34,630 nt of DNA from Bacilli bacterium (GTDB lineage Bacteria; Bacillota_I; Bacilli_A; ML615J-28; CAG-698): assembly GCA_028691715.1 (NCBI GenBank), contig JAQUYR010000006.1, positions 1-34,630 on the forward strand, written 5' to 3'. This document shows positions 1 through 7,244 of this stretch, one piece after another. The notes below the pieces were generated by a model. That model searched no databases, had not been told where the DNA came from, and saw only the letters and a list, made by a program, of their open reading frames with translations. Each line of letters begins with the position of its first letter. The stretch's first letter is position 1. The translations under genes and the position numbers were made by a program.

Positions 1-42
1 CGACAAGCATTCCTCGCATATCAATATTACTTTTTCTCTCAT
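1..42 (-). CDS. rpmG: Ribosomal protein bL33, N-terminal fragment (clipped by window edge)
   Basis: The first 14 codons from an ATG at 42 read MREKVILICEECLS, which matches the N-terminus of ribosomal protein bL33, including the first CxxC of the zinc-binding type. The rest lies outside the window. A purine-rich GGAAAGG sits about 8 bases upstream of the ATG. The position also fits: in Bacillus the order is sigH-rpmG-secE-nusG, and here rpmG follows the sigH-like gene on the same strand. A second open frame starts at 64 (MALERVDYER...) but resembles nothing I know. The identification rests on only 14 residues plus gene order. Confidence 0.8.
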   Translation of the reverse strand, partial: MREKVILICEECLS

Positions 43-69
43 AGTCTACCCTTTCCAAAGCCATATATT

Positions 70-98
70 ATTTTATCAAAATATACCTTTTTTGTCAA
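70..98 (-). promoter_or_regulatory. SigA-type promoter of rpmG
   Basis: On the minus strand a perfect TTGACA (93-98) is followed, after 17 bases, by TAAAAT (70-75). The start of transcription would fall near 63, about 20 bases before the L33 ATG. It gives rpmG and presumably secE-nusG their own promoter, separate from the cysS operon. Confidence 0.85.
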
Positions 99-133
99 GA
101 ATTAAATAGCCATTTTTCAAAAACCACACCTAA

Positions 134-667
134 TTATTTATTAGAGATATTACATCTAATCTTTTTTTTAGCTCGGTAAATGGCATTGTATATTTTTCTA
201 TCACTACATGAAAATTCTTTAGCGATTTCTAGAATATCTTTGTTCTCCTCAAACATCTTTTCAAAAACATTTTTTTCAAGTTTTGTTAGATTTCTCTTCA
301 GGTTATTATCAAATTCAAAAACTTCTTCTTCGCTTTGTTCTAGGAGATAATCAACATCTTCTTGAACACAAACATTATAAAAGTACTTACTCTCTTTATT
401 GAGAATTTCTTTTATCTTTCTTTGTAAAATTAAATCAAAATATTTATTAAAGCTCTTTCTTTCAAAAGTATCATATGTTTCAATAGCTATTTTCAACATA
501 ATCAATCCTTCTTGAAAAAAGTCATCAAAATTCTTATTTTTAATTCGAAAATCTCTAATTCTTGTTCTGATTAGAGGCTCGTATTTTTTAAACATTATTT
601 CCAATGCGTCATCGCTTTTTTCATTGATTAAATATAACAATTCGTAATCGTTATATTTATAAATCAT
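134..667 (-). CDS. sigH: SigH-like RNA polymerase sigma factor (sigma-70 family)
   Basis: This 177-residue protein has the two core parts of a sigma-70 factor. A region 2 spans roughly residues 20-95, with FDDFFQEGLIMLKIAI matching the DREDIVQEGMIGLYKSI stretch of Bacillus SigH. A region 4 helix-turn-helix spans roughly 127-172 (LEKNVFEKM ... DRKIYNAIYRAKKKI), like SigH LERKVLVLYL ... KSIDNALQRVKRKL. It is shorter than B. subtilis SigH (about 218 residues) and diverged. It is the last gene of the cysS-mrnC-rlmB operon, one base after rlmB, and precedes rpmG exactly as in Bacillus, except that rae1/yacP is missing between rlmB and sigH. SigH drives early sporulation and competence genes; in non-sporulating relatives SigH/ComX-like factors control DNA uptake. 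The regulon here cannot be read from the window. The AAGGAGA site lies a rather long 14 bases before the ATG. Confidence 0.82.
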   Translation of the reverse strand: MIYKYNDYELLYLINEKSDDALEIMFKKYEPLIRTRIRDFRIKNKNFDDFFQEGLIMLKIAIETYDTFERKSFNKYFDLILQRKIKEILNKESKYFYNVCVQEDVDYLLEQSEEEVFEFDNNLKRNLTKLEKNVFEKMFEENKDILEIAKEFSCSDRKIYNAIYRAKKKIRCNISNK

Positions 668-668
668 A

Positions 669-1373
669 CTATCTTTGTTGTCTCCTTATTTCATAAATCA
701 TAATAGCAGCACTAGTAGAAGCATTAAGCGAATTTATCTTTCCTGTCATTGGGATTTCAACTAGAAAATCACATTCCTCTTTAACCAAACGTGAAATTCC
801 TTTTCCTTCAGAACCGATGACTAGAACAATCGGCATATCATATTTTATATCCCATATAGTTGTGCTCTTATCACTTCTTTCAGCGCCAACCACCCAGTAT
901 CCAGTTTTTTTTAAATCTTTAAGTGCCCTCGTCAAATTAGTAACTTCAACAACTTTGACATATTCAATAGCTCCAACTGAGACTTTTGCTACTGTACTGT
1001 TGAGTCTAACACTCCTATTCTTGGGTAAAATAACCCCATCGACATTGGTTGCTTCACAAGTCCTCAAAACTGCACCTAGATTGTGCGGATCCTCAAATCC
1101 ATCTAGAGCCAATATTAAAGCATTTCTTTCCTTATTTATAATATCATTCATCGCATAATATTTATAATCATCAACTAAGGCAACTACTCCCTGATGAAGT
1201 CCTGAAACTAGTTTGTTCATTTCTTCTTTCTTGATTATACGATACTTAATATTACTCTTTTTAGCAATTTCAATTATTGGAGAAGAGGAATCCAATAAAA
1301 ATAATTCCTCAATACCCTTTTCTTGTTTTAGTGCTTCTAAAACAACATTTTTTCCATATATATATTCACTCAT
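669..1373 (-). CDS. rlmB: 23S rRNA (guanosine-2'-O-)-methyltransferase RlmB
   Basis: SpoU-family (SPOUT fold) methyltransferase of 234 residues that is expected to 2'-O-methylate G2251 of 23S rRNA. The N-terminal substrate-binding domain begins with YIYGKNVVLEAL. The catalytic knot carries NLGAVLRTCEA (near residue 98), VIGSEGKGIS and the C-terminal SLNASTSAAI motif, all diagnostic of the family. I choose the ATG at 1373 over an in-frame TTG at 1385, because GAGG lies 6 bases before that ATG and would sit inside the longer version. The start overlaps the end of mrnC by 8 bases, so translation is probably coupled. Confidence 0.93.
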   Translation of the reverse strand: MSEYIYGKNVVLEALKQEKGIEELFLLDSSSPIIEIAKKSNIKYRIIKKEEMNKLVSGLHQGVVALVDDYKYYAMNDIINKERNALILALDGFEDPHNLGAVLRTCEATNVDGVILPKNRSVRLNSTVAKVSVGAIEYVKVVEVTNLTRALKDLKKTGYWVVGAERSDKSTTIWDIKYDMPIVLVIGSEGKGISRLVKEECDFLVEIPMTGKINSLNASTSAAIMIYEIRRQQR

Positions 1374-1758
1374 TGTTATCCTCAATTGTCCTTATTGCTA
1401 ATTTCATAATTTCTTCAAGCCTTGCTTTTTGCTCTGTTAAGTATAGGTATCCAATAAGAGCTTCAAATCCCGAACTATTCAGATATTCGCTCATTTTAAG
1501 ATTTTTTCGAACAGCTAAATAATTGTGATTTCTTCCACGCTTATATACCACCAGTTCTTCTGGAGTAAAAACATCCAATATTTTTTCAATAATTTTATTA
1601 TGACCACTAGCGCTAACATATTTTACTGCTTCTTTGTGCAAAGCATTTTGATTTGTTATTCCTTTGCCGAGTAAATATTCTCTAATATAGAGTTCATAAT
1701 AAGCATCGCCGATAAATGCGAGATTAGCTCCATTAAGTAAATCGGCTTTTATACTCAT
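1366..1758 (-). CDS. mrnC: Mini-ribonuclease III
   Basis: Protein of 130 residues consisting of an RNase III-type catalytic domain without a double-stranded-RNA-binding domain, the normal form of Mini-III, which trims the ends of 23S rRNA precursor. The catalytic Asp is in IGDAYYE (D18), the conserved ALHKEAVKYVSASGHNKII segment follows, and the second acidic residue is the Glu of FEALIGYLYL near residue 105. It starts inside the cysS stop codon (ATGA overlap at 1755-1758) and overlaps the rlmB start. The order cysS-mrnC-rlmB is the classical Bacillus one. Confidence 0.93.
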   Translation of the reverse strand: MSIKADLLNGANLAFIGDAYYELYIREYLLGKGITNQNALHKEAVKYVSASGHNKIIEKILDVFTPEELVVYKRGRNHNYLAVRKNLKMSEYLNSSGFEALIGYLYLTEQKARLEEIMKLAIRTIEDNNE

Positions 1759-3110
1759 AGCAATATTCCTTTATCAGCTATTTGTTTTCGTAAATTATCA
1801 GCTAAAACAAAATCTTTGCTCTTTCGCGCTTGTTGCCATTTTTCTACTAATTCTTTTTCATCATCTGATAGTCTGTTGATGGCGATATCCATTCCCAGAA
1901 CCCACAAAAAATCTTCAAGTATTTTCAAAGCTTGCTTAAGGACATCCATCTCCCCTTGATTATTTCTGATTAAATTGTTGATATGCTTTGTGGCCTTAAA
2001 AATTGCAGTGATAGCATTAGCTGTATTAAAATCATCGCTCATAGCTTCATCAAATTCCTTTTTTATGCCCAGTAATTCTTGATCTTTTATCCCATTTAAT
2101 GGCTTCATATCATCACATTCTAAGTCTATTTTTCTAAATAGGCTAATAAACGCCCGATTGATTTTTTCAAAATCAGTTGTTGCTTGAGCTAATAATTCGT
2201 CTCTATAATCAAGAGGCTGGCGATACGGAACATTCAAAATTAATAACCGATAAACCTGATAGCTAGTCCTATTTAATAATTCGTCTGCCCAAATAACATT
2301 TCCCAATGACTTGCTCATTTTCTCACCACCCATATCTATACGACCATTGTGCATCCAGTAATGGGCAATACTATGATTATGAGCACAAATTGATTGAGCA
2401 ATCTCATTATCGTGGTGAGGAAATTTAAGTTCTAAACCTCCTCCATGGATATCTATCGGTCCTTTAAAGATGTTATCAATCATTACAACACATTCAGTGT
2501 GCCATCCGGGACGGCCCTCACTCCATGGTGATTTCCATTTAATTCCTTCTTCAGTTTTTTTCCAAAGAGTAAAATCAATGGGATTATGTTTCTTTTCATT
2601 TGGATCAATTCGAGCACCATTGATCAAATTTTCAATTGTTTGACCACTAAGCCTTCCATATTCGCTGATCTTTGCTACATCAAAATAAACATCACCATCA
2701 ATTACATATGCTCCATCTTTTTTAACCAATAAATCGATAAATTCCACAATTTTATCAATGTTCTCAGTTACTTTAGGATTGGCATCATGAGGAAGGCAGT
2801 TTAATTTTCTATATGTCTCCTTAATAGCTTTAATATATCTTTCACTAATCTCAGTCTCAGAAACATTTTCTTGTTTAGCTTTAGCAATAATTTTATCATC
2901 TATGTCAGTAAAATTTGAAACATATTTAACTTTATATCCCATATATTTAAAAAACCTAGCAACAGTATCAAAAAAGATAACCGGTCTTGAATTTCCAATA
3001 TGGATATAATTATAGACTGTTGAGCCACAGACATACATTGAAACTTCATTTTTATGAATCGGTATAAAGTCCTCTATTTTATTTGTTAAAGAATTGTATA
3101 TTTTAATCAT
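1755..3110 (-). CDS. cysS: Cysteinyl-tRNA synthetase
   Basis: Class I aminoacyl-tRNA synthetase of 451 residues that charges tRNA-Cys. The HIGH-type motif is HIGN (residues 37-40) and the KMSKS loop is KMSKSLGN near residue 266. The zinc site is visible as C28 in MYVCGSTVY, the Cys of GWHTECV and the HHDNE segment. The ATG at 3110 is preferred over the upstream GTG at 3119, because TTGGAG lies 8 bases before the ATG. The C-terminus stops at IADKGILL and lacks the short tail (EDTPQGxRW-type) seen in many homologues. No T-box leader is present: the leader is only about 30 bases. First gene of the cysS-mrnC-rlmB-sigH operon. Confidence 0.96.
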   Translation of the reverse strand: MIKIYNSLTNKIEDFIPIHKNEVSMYVCGSTVYNYIHIGNSRPVIFFDTVARFFKYMGYKVKYVSNFTDIDDKIIAKAKQENVSETEISERYIKAIKETYRKLNCLPHDANPKVTENIDKIVEFIDLLVKKDGAYVIDGDVYFDVAKISEYGRLSGQTIENLINGARIDPNEKKHNPIDFTLWKKTEEGIKWKSPWSEGRPGWHTECVVMIDNIFKGPIDIHGGGLELKFPHHDNEIAQSICAHNHSIAHYWMHNGRIDMGGEKMSKSLGNVIWADELLNRTSYQVYRLLILNVPYRQPLDYRDELLAQATTDFEKINRAFISLFRKIDLECDDMKPLNGIKDQELLGIKKEFDEAMSDDFNTANAITAIFKATKHINNLIRNNQGEMDVLKQALKILEDFLWVLGMDIAINRLSDDEKELVEKWQQARKSKDFVLADNLRKQIADKGILL

Positions 3111-3146
3111 GTTTTTCACTCCAATTCAACATTTTTACACATAATT

Positions 3147-3175
3147 ATTATATAAGAAATGGCGACTATTGTAAA
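3147..3175 (-). promoter_or_regulatory. SigA-type promoter of the cysS operon
   Basis: Minus strand TTTACA (3170-3175), 17-base spacer, perfect TATAAT (3147-3152). Transcription would start near 3140, leaving a leader of about 30 bases before the cysS ATG. Confidence 0.85.
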
Positions 3176-3200
3176 GCGATAATATTTTTTTTCAAAGAAT

Positions 3201-3232
3201 AAAACAAAAACAAACTATTGCTAGTTTGTTTT
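3201..3232 (-). terminator. Rho-independent terminator after the histidine kinase
   Basis: An inverted repeat with 11 paired bases (3207-3217 with 3222-3232, loop TTGC read on plus) is followed on the minus strand by GTTTTTGTTTT. The stem includes the kinase stop codon. Confidence 0.85.
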
Positions 3233-4640
3233 AAATAACTTTTTGCTTTTTAGGAATGATAATAGTAAATTTTGTCCCTTTGGGTTCATTATGATTAACA
3301 AAAATTTTCCCAAAATGATCCTTGACGATCACTTTTGCAATTGCCAGTCCTAAACCATTTCCACCAGTTTCACGGCTTCTCGCTTTATCTTCGCGATAGA
3401 ACCTTTCAAACATTTTCTTCTTTGTTTCCTCACTGATACCTATTCCAGTATCAGCAATATCAATAGTAAATTCACTATTATTTGTTGTTAAGCTGATAGT
3501 AATACTATCGCCTTCATTAGTATATCTCAAGGCATTATCAAGAATGATTACCAGTAATTGAACTATCTTATTATGATCCACATTTGCTTGAACATTTTCC
3601 AGATTTAAAATAAATTCCTTCTTTTGAATTTCAGCAAGTTCTTTAAATATTGATGAAGTCTCCTGAATTAGTTCTTTGATGTCTGTTACCTCATAATTCA
3701 TAACTTCACGGTTACCATCACTCTTTGCAAGCTGTAATAAATCGGTTGTCAATTTGCTCAACCTTGAAATCTCCTTTAGCGATACCGCAATATCTTCTGA
3801 GACATCATAAACTGTTTGCTCCGATTTTGTTAAGGTGTTTTCAAGTTTGCTCTGAATAATAGAAAGCGGTGTTCGAAGTTCATGAGAGGCATCACTGACA
3901 AAAGTCATTTGCTTATTCAACGATTCAACAATTGGTTTTATGGAGTTCATACTAAGTATTATGCTAGCAAAGGCACCAGCAATAATCATCATGATTGCTG
4001 AAGCAATGTATATTTTTATTATTTCATCACGCGAATTAATCTCACCATTGACCATTACCAGTATTTTAACATACCTGACAAGAGGGACATCAAGGTTTTG
4101 CATCTCAAAGGATAATGTTAAGAAGGTGTATTCCTGATCTCCAGTTGTTACAGTTGCAAATTCCTCAAATTTATCCAGACTATTAAAATCAATCTGAAAA
4201 ATATCATTTGACTCTGCTTCCTGAACTTTTAAAATATATTCATTCCACAATTCCTCATTGACATCCCATCCTGGATAACCAAAGGAATCATTAATATTCG
4301 CATATTTATCGTAATCTTCAATTAAGTAAGCCAAAAAACTATTAGTGTAATATCTAAACTGACCATCATCAGTATAGAATATCATTAACATACGAGCATT
4401 GTTGCTCCCCCGGATGATTAATCTATCTGTCTCAGCGGAGTATTGGATATTATTCTTAACTATCTCTTCAGTTTCTAGCATATCATTCTTAATATCACGA
4501 AAGAATGTTTGATTAATCAAAGTGGTAGCTAAAACCCCAAGCAAGACAAAAATAGTAAAAAAGGCAATTAAATTAAATAATATCAGTTCATAATATTGAC
4601 TCTTTATAAATTTTTTTTCTGAATTATTTCTCTTTTTCAC
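3231..4640 (-). CDS. Sensor histidine kinase (two-component system)
   Basis: Membrane histidine kinase of 469 residues. It has a short basic N-terminus, a first membrane segment (about 18-43), an extracellular sensor of about 165 residues, a second membrane segment (about 208-230), then HisKA with the phosphorylated His in SDASHELRTPLS (near residue 252) and a HATPase domain. The HATPase has the N box (LDNALRYT), G1 (DTGIGIS), F box (FERFYRED) and G2 (GGNGLGLAIAK). No obvious HAMP domain separates membrane and HisKA beyond a short linker. The sensor has no domain I recognise, so the stimulus is unknown. The start is a GTG overlapping the response regulator gene by 17 bases. There is no good ribosome binding site of its own, so translation is probably coupled. 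Confidence 0.93.
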   Translation of the reverse strand: MKKRNNSEKKFIKSQYYELILFNLIAFFTIFVLLGVLATTLINQTFFRDIKNDMLETEEIVKNNIQYSAETDRLIIRGSNNARMLMIFYTDDGQFRYYTNSFLAYLIEDYDKYANINDSFGYPGWDVNEELWNEYILKVQEAESNDIFQIDFNSLDKFEEFATVTTGDQEYTFLTLSFEMQNLDVPLVRYVKILVMVNGEINSRDEIIKIYIASAIMMIIAGAFASIILSMNSIKPIVESLNKQMTFVSDASHELRTPLSIIQSKLENTLTKSEQTVYDVSEDIAVSLKEISRLSKLTTDLLQLAKSDGNREVMNYEVTDIKELIQETSSIFKELAEIQKKEFILNLENVQANVDHNKIVQLLVIILDNALRYTNEGDSITISLTTNNSEFTIDIADTGIGISEETKKKMFERFYREDKARSRETGGNGLGLAIAKVIVKDHFGKIFVNHNEPKGTKFTIIIPKKQKVI

Positions 4641-5298
4641 TCCACATATACCCTACATTTCTTAAAGTTTTTAGATAAATATTATAATCGTACTCTTTTA
4701 GCACTTTTCTAAGATTGGATACATATACTTCAACTACGCTCCAAATGGTGTCGGAATCAAATCCCCATATCCTGTTAAACAATTGCTCTTTGGGGATTAT
4801 TATTTCCTTATTTCTGACTAAATATTCTAAAATATCATACATTTTTCCAAATACTTCTAGTTTATCTCCATTAATTGACACTGTTTTATGTATGATATCA
4901 AATTTCATATCCTTAAAAACTAGTTGTAAGCCTTGAAAATTATTATTATATCTTCTAATTAAAGCTTCAGTCCTCGCTAACAATTCATCACGAAAAAAGG
5001 GCTTGGTCATATAATCATCCGCTCCAAGCTTTAGCCCCCTAACTTTATCATTCACTGTATCTTTAGCAGTCAACATTAGCACAGGACAATTGCTAAACTT
5101 GCGTATCTTATCAAGAATTGTAAACCCATCAACATATGGTAACATAACATCTAAGATAATCAGATCGTATATATCTTGTTCAGCCTGAAATAATGCCTCT
5201 TCTCCATCATAGACAGCGTCAACTTCAGCTAAATTTTTTAACATCTCACAAATACTATTGTTTAGATTTTTATCATCTTCAACTACTAAGATTTTCAT
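4624..5298 (-). CDS. OmpR/PhoB-family response regulator
   Basis: Protein of 224 residues with a receiver domain (acidic pocket VEDD, phospho-acceptor D50 in LDVMLPYVDG, the conserved Thr in MLTAKD and Lys in MTKPF) and a C-terminal winged helix (about 128-222) ending in YVSNLRKVLK ... TLRNVGYMW, typical of OmpR/PhoB. It is the partner of the downstream kinase. The ATG at 5298 is chosen over a GTG at 5307 because GAGG lies about 8 bases before the ATG. Its promoter carries an 11-bp-spaced direct repeat, so it may control its own expression. Confidence 0.95.
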   Translation of the reverse strand: MKILVVEDDKNLNNSICEMLKNLAEVDAVYDGEEALFQAEQDIYDLIILDVMLPYVDGFTILDKIRKFSNCPVLMLTAKDTVNDKVRGLKLGADDYMTKPFFRDELLARTEALIRRYNNNFQGLQLVFKDMKFDIIHKTVSINGDKLEVFGKMYDILEYLVRNKEIIIPKEQLFNRIWGFDSDTIWSVVEVYVSNLRKVLKEYDYNIYLKTLRNVGYMWSEKEK

Positions 5299-5318
5299 AA
5301 AAATCACCTCTACCTAAT

Positions 5319-5349
5319 ATTATACAACAAATCCTTAATTAATTCTTAA
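5319..5349 (-). promoter_or_regulatory. Promoter with 11-bp direct repeat (candidate response-regulator box)
   Basis: On the minus strand a perfect TATAAT (5319-5324) lies 20-25 bases upstream of the response regulator ATG, but no good -35 hexamer is found. In its place are two direct copies of TTAAGAAT/TTAAGGAT (5342-5349 and 5331-5338) with exactly 11 bases between starts. OmpR/PhoB-family activators bind such repeats at one helical turn spacing over poor -35 regions. The assignment to this regulator is inference. Confidence 0.6.
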
Positions 5350-5355
5350 AAAATT

Positions 5356-5380
5356 AAAAAAAGCAAGCATATAGCTTGCT
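5356..5380 (-). terminator. Rho-independent terminator after rpsI
   Basis: Minus-strand stem AGCAAGC/GCTTGCT (5374-5380 with 5362-5368, 5-base loop) is followed by seven T residues. It lies 8 bases after the rpsI stop codon. Confidence 0.9.
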
Positions 5381-5387
5381 AAATATA

Positions 5388-5780
5388 CTAACGTTTTGAA
5401 AATTGCGGAGCTCTTCTTGCACCTTTAAGGCCATATTTCTTACGCTCTTTCGCACGAGGATCACGAGTAACCATACCAGCTTTTTTAAGAACTGGTCTAA
5501 AATCAGCGTTAACTTCCATTAATGCTCTTGTGATTCCATGACGAATAGCACCTGCTTGACCTACAATACCACCACCATTAACATTAACGAATACATCATA
5601 ACTAGTTACTGTGTTTGTTAAAGAAAGGGGTTGTAAAACATCTAATCTAACAGCTGCAGAAGGAATATAATCAGCAAATTCGCGCTTATTAATCATTATT
5701 TTTCCACTGCCGGGAACTAAACGAACTCGGGCTATAGAACTTTTACGTCTACCTGTACCATAATATTGAACTTGTGCCAT
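5388..5780 (-). CDS. rpsI: Ribosomal protein uS9
   Basis: Full-length 130-residue S9 of the small ribosomal subunit. It begins [14 protein letters not shown] and carries [17 protein letters not shown]. It ends with the basic tail [17 protein letters not shown], whose terminal SKR reaches the P site. It has a strong AGGAGG site 10 bases before the ATG, lies 14 bases after rplM and is co-transcribed with it, as in most bacteria. Confidence 0.97.
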   Translation of the reverse strand: MAQVQYYGTGRRKSSIARVRLVPGSGKIMINKREFADYIPSAAVRLDVLQPLSLTNTVTSYDVFVNVNGGGIVGQAGAIRHGITRALMEVNADFRPVLKKAGMVTRDPRAKERKKYGLKGARRAPQFSKR

Positions 5781-5794
5781 AATTTTTCTTCCTC

Positions 5795-6232
5795 CTAGCC
5801 CTTAAGATTATAAACTTCTGGTTTTTGTGCTTGATGTGGATGTTCAGGCCCAACATAAACAAAAAGTTTTCTATACATATCATCACCTAATTTTGTTTTA
5901 GGTAACATTCCTCTAATTGATGTTTCAAGAACCTTTTGAGGTTGTAATTCTAACATTCTCTTTGCAGTTCTGCTCTTTAAACCACCAGGATATCCTGAAT
6001 GGCGATAATACATTTTGTCATCTAATTTACTTCCTGTTAAAGCTACTTTTTCAGCATTAACAATGATAACATAATCACCACAATCAACATGTGGTGTAAA
6101 AGTTGGTTTATGTTTACCTCTAAGTAGCACAGCAACTTCAGTAGATAAACGACCTAAAACTAAATCTGTAGCATCAACAACAAACCATTTTCTTTCAATT
6201 GTCTGTTCATTTGCCATATAACTTTTATTCAT
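5795..6232 (-). CDS. rplM: Ribosomal protein uL13
   Basis: Large-subunit protein L13 (145 residues) with [28 protein letters not shown], the [17 protein letters not shown] segment and [10 protein letters not shown], all characteristic. The start at 6232 is supported by AGGAGG 5 bases upstream. A later Met (MANEQ) has no such site. First gene of rplM-rpsI, preceded by a structured leader that may be a feedback site. Confidence 0.97.
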   Translation of the reverse strand: MNKSYMANEQTIERKWFVVDATDLVLGRLSTEVAVLLRGKHKPTFTPHVDCGDYVIIVNAEKVALTGSKLDDKMYYRHSGYPGGLKSRTAKRMLELQPQKVLETSIRGMLPKTKLGDDMYRKLFVYVGPEHPHQAQKPEVYNLKG

Positions 6233-6318
6233 ATTTTCCTCCTAGGTTTTGGTAACTAATTGAATTGTGGTTATTCAATTACAGAGGGCTCTTTTTATTG
6301 TGGGAAATAAAATATACC
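6233..6318 (-). promoter_or_regulatory. Structured 5' leader of rplM (candidate L13-type autoregulatory leader)
   Basis: The predicted transcript has about 86 bases before the rplM ATG. It can form two hairpins: TTTTATT/AATAAAA (6293-6299 with 6306-6312, loop 6300-6305) and AATTGAAT/ATTCAATT (6258-6265 with 6273-6280, loop 6266-6272). Between the second hairpin and the ribosome binding site lies an unpaired AGTTACC stretch. Bacillota are known to carry an L13 leader RNA that binds the product. Whether this sequence fits that family needs a covariance-model search; the assignment is by position and structure only. Confidence 0.5.
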
Positions 6319-6324
6319 TCACAT

Positions 6325-6353
6325 ATAATACTATATTTGATGCTTTTTGTCAA
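6325..6353 (-). promoter_or_regulatory. SigA-type promoter of rplM-rpsI
   Basis: Perfect minus-strand TTGACA (6348-6353), 17-base spacer, TATTAT (6325-6330). Confidence 0.88.
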
Positions 6354-6488
6354 GAAAATTCATTATTTTTTGCTTTTTAAACTTATAATTGTTAACTACT
6401 TATTTACTGATTGATATTTACATTTTCTTGTTTAAGAATAGTAATAACTTTTTGAATTTTATTATAATCAATTAAATCTCTTAAAAAA

Positions 6489-6812
6489 TTATCCCAATTT
6501 ATTATATTTTTTACTGTTATCCTTAGCCAATAAAATAGGATATTTTGTAGCATTTTTAGCCATTTTAGTTGTTATTATTTCCTCAATATTCAGATTATAT
6601 TTTTCTGCTATTTGAATTCCATAGATAAAGACATCAGCAAGTTCTTCTGCCAATCTCTCAACGCTTTCAACATCATCGCTCCATTGATATAATTCTAAAA
6701 GTTCGCTAGCTTCCAGTACTAAAGACTTTGCAAGATTACTACCTGTATGAAATTTTTCCCAATTTCTTTCTTTTACAAAGCTATTAATCAAATCAATAAT
6801 TTTTTCATTCAT
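6489..6812 (-). CDS. MazG-like nucleotide pyrophosphohydrolase
   Basis: Small all-alpha protein (107 residues) with the paired acidic motifs of the MazG/dUTPase-like superfamily: LVLEASELLELYQW (ExxxE) and EELADVFIYG (ExxD), which bind magnesium. It ends in KNATKYPILLAK ... KKYNKL as in the short RS21-C6/iMazG-type enzymes that hydrolyse nucleoside triphosphates to monophosphate and pyrophosphate, typically clearing non-standard or excess nucleotides. The exact substrate is not visible. Its start overlaps the stop of the upstream pyrophosphatase-like gene by 4 bases (ATGA), so the two are a coupled pair. Confidence 0.88.
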   Translation of the reverse strand: MNEKIIDLINSFVKERNWEKFHTGSNLAKSLVLEASELLELYQWSDDVESVERLAEELADVFIYGIQIAEKYNLNIEEIITTKMAKNATKYPILLAKDNSKKYNKLG

Positions 6813-7168
6813 TTTCTCACTAAAATTCCTTTCATGTAGTCATCTTGATTATGAAATTCATATATCTTTCGAATTTCATCATCGGTACAGCCAATCAATA
6901 TCTTGATTTCTGAATCTCTTTTTAATAAATCAACTGTGCAGATTATTCCCCTTATGTCCTTTTTAAGACTACCAACCCAAACGTCTATTCCTCCACCATC
7001 CATGGATTTTGTATTTTCTAAATATCCATAATCCAGTGGATAAATTATGTTTGAATACTTAGGGTGATGAGTTCCTCTTGGTCTATCGATTATAATTTTA
7101 GAAGATAATAATAATTCATCAAGTTTTTCCCAAAATTGTTGACTCATTTCTGTAGATTCATTTTTCAT
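6809..7168 (-). CDS. Small inorganic pyrophosphatase-like protein
   Basis: Protein of 119 residues. The segment IIYPLDYGYLENTKSMDGGGIDVWVG closely parallels the family I pyrophosphatase pattern (YP-x-NYGYIPxT ... DGDxxDV). IIDRPRGTHHPKYSN before it and CTVDLLKRDSEIKILIGC after it suggest a compact variant of that fold. Classical family I enzymes are about 170 residues and have DGDPLDV; here the site reads DGGGIDV, so one metal-binding Asp is replaced and activity is uncertain. Pairing with MazG fits pyrophosphate removal after nucleotide hydrolysis, but this is inference. AAGGAG lies 7 bases before the ATG, behind its own extended -10 promoter. Confidence 0.6.
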   Translation of the reverse strand: MKNESTEMSQQFWEKLDELLLSSKIIIDRPRGTHHPKYSNIIYPLDYGYLENTKSMDGGGIDVWVGSLKKDIRGIICTVDLLKRDSEIKILIGCTDDEIRKIYEFHNQDDYMKGILVRK

Positions 7169-7188
7169 AAAATATCTCCTTACTGCAT

Positions 7189-7197
7189 ATTATAACA
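7189..7197 (-). promoter_or_regulatory. Extended -10 promoter of the pyrophosphatase-like/MazG pair
   Basis: Minus strand TGTTATAAT (TG at 7196-7197, TATAAT at 7189-7194). The -35 position overlaps the yitT terminator and shows no good match, which fits an extended -10 type. Confidence 0.7.
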
Positions 7198-7206
7198 TTA
7201 GGCTGC

Positions 7207-7230
7207 TAAAAAGGCCACCTGAGCGTGGCC
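7207..7230 (-). terminator. Rho-independent terminator after yitT
   Basis: GC-rich stem GGCCAC/GTGGCC (7225-7230 with 7213-7218, 6-base loop) is followed by TTTTT on the minus strand. It is among the most GC-rich short stretches of the window. Confidence 0.92.
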
Positions 7231-7244
7231 AACAATCATTATTA

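Noticed and set aside
1-64. A frame starting at 64 (MALERVDYER...).
   Set aside because: It competes with the L33 frame from 42, which matches a known protein, has a suitable ribosome binding site and lies where rpmG is expected.
817-1158. A 113-codon plus-strand frame inside rlmB.
   Set aside because: It is antisense to conserved SpoU motifs and shows no start signals.
3111-3146. A T-box or other riboswitch before cysS.
   Set aside because: The leader between promoter and start is only about 30 bases, too short for a T-box.
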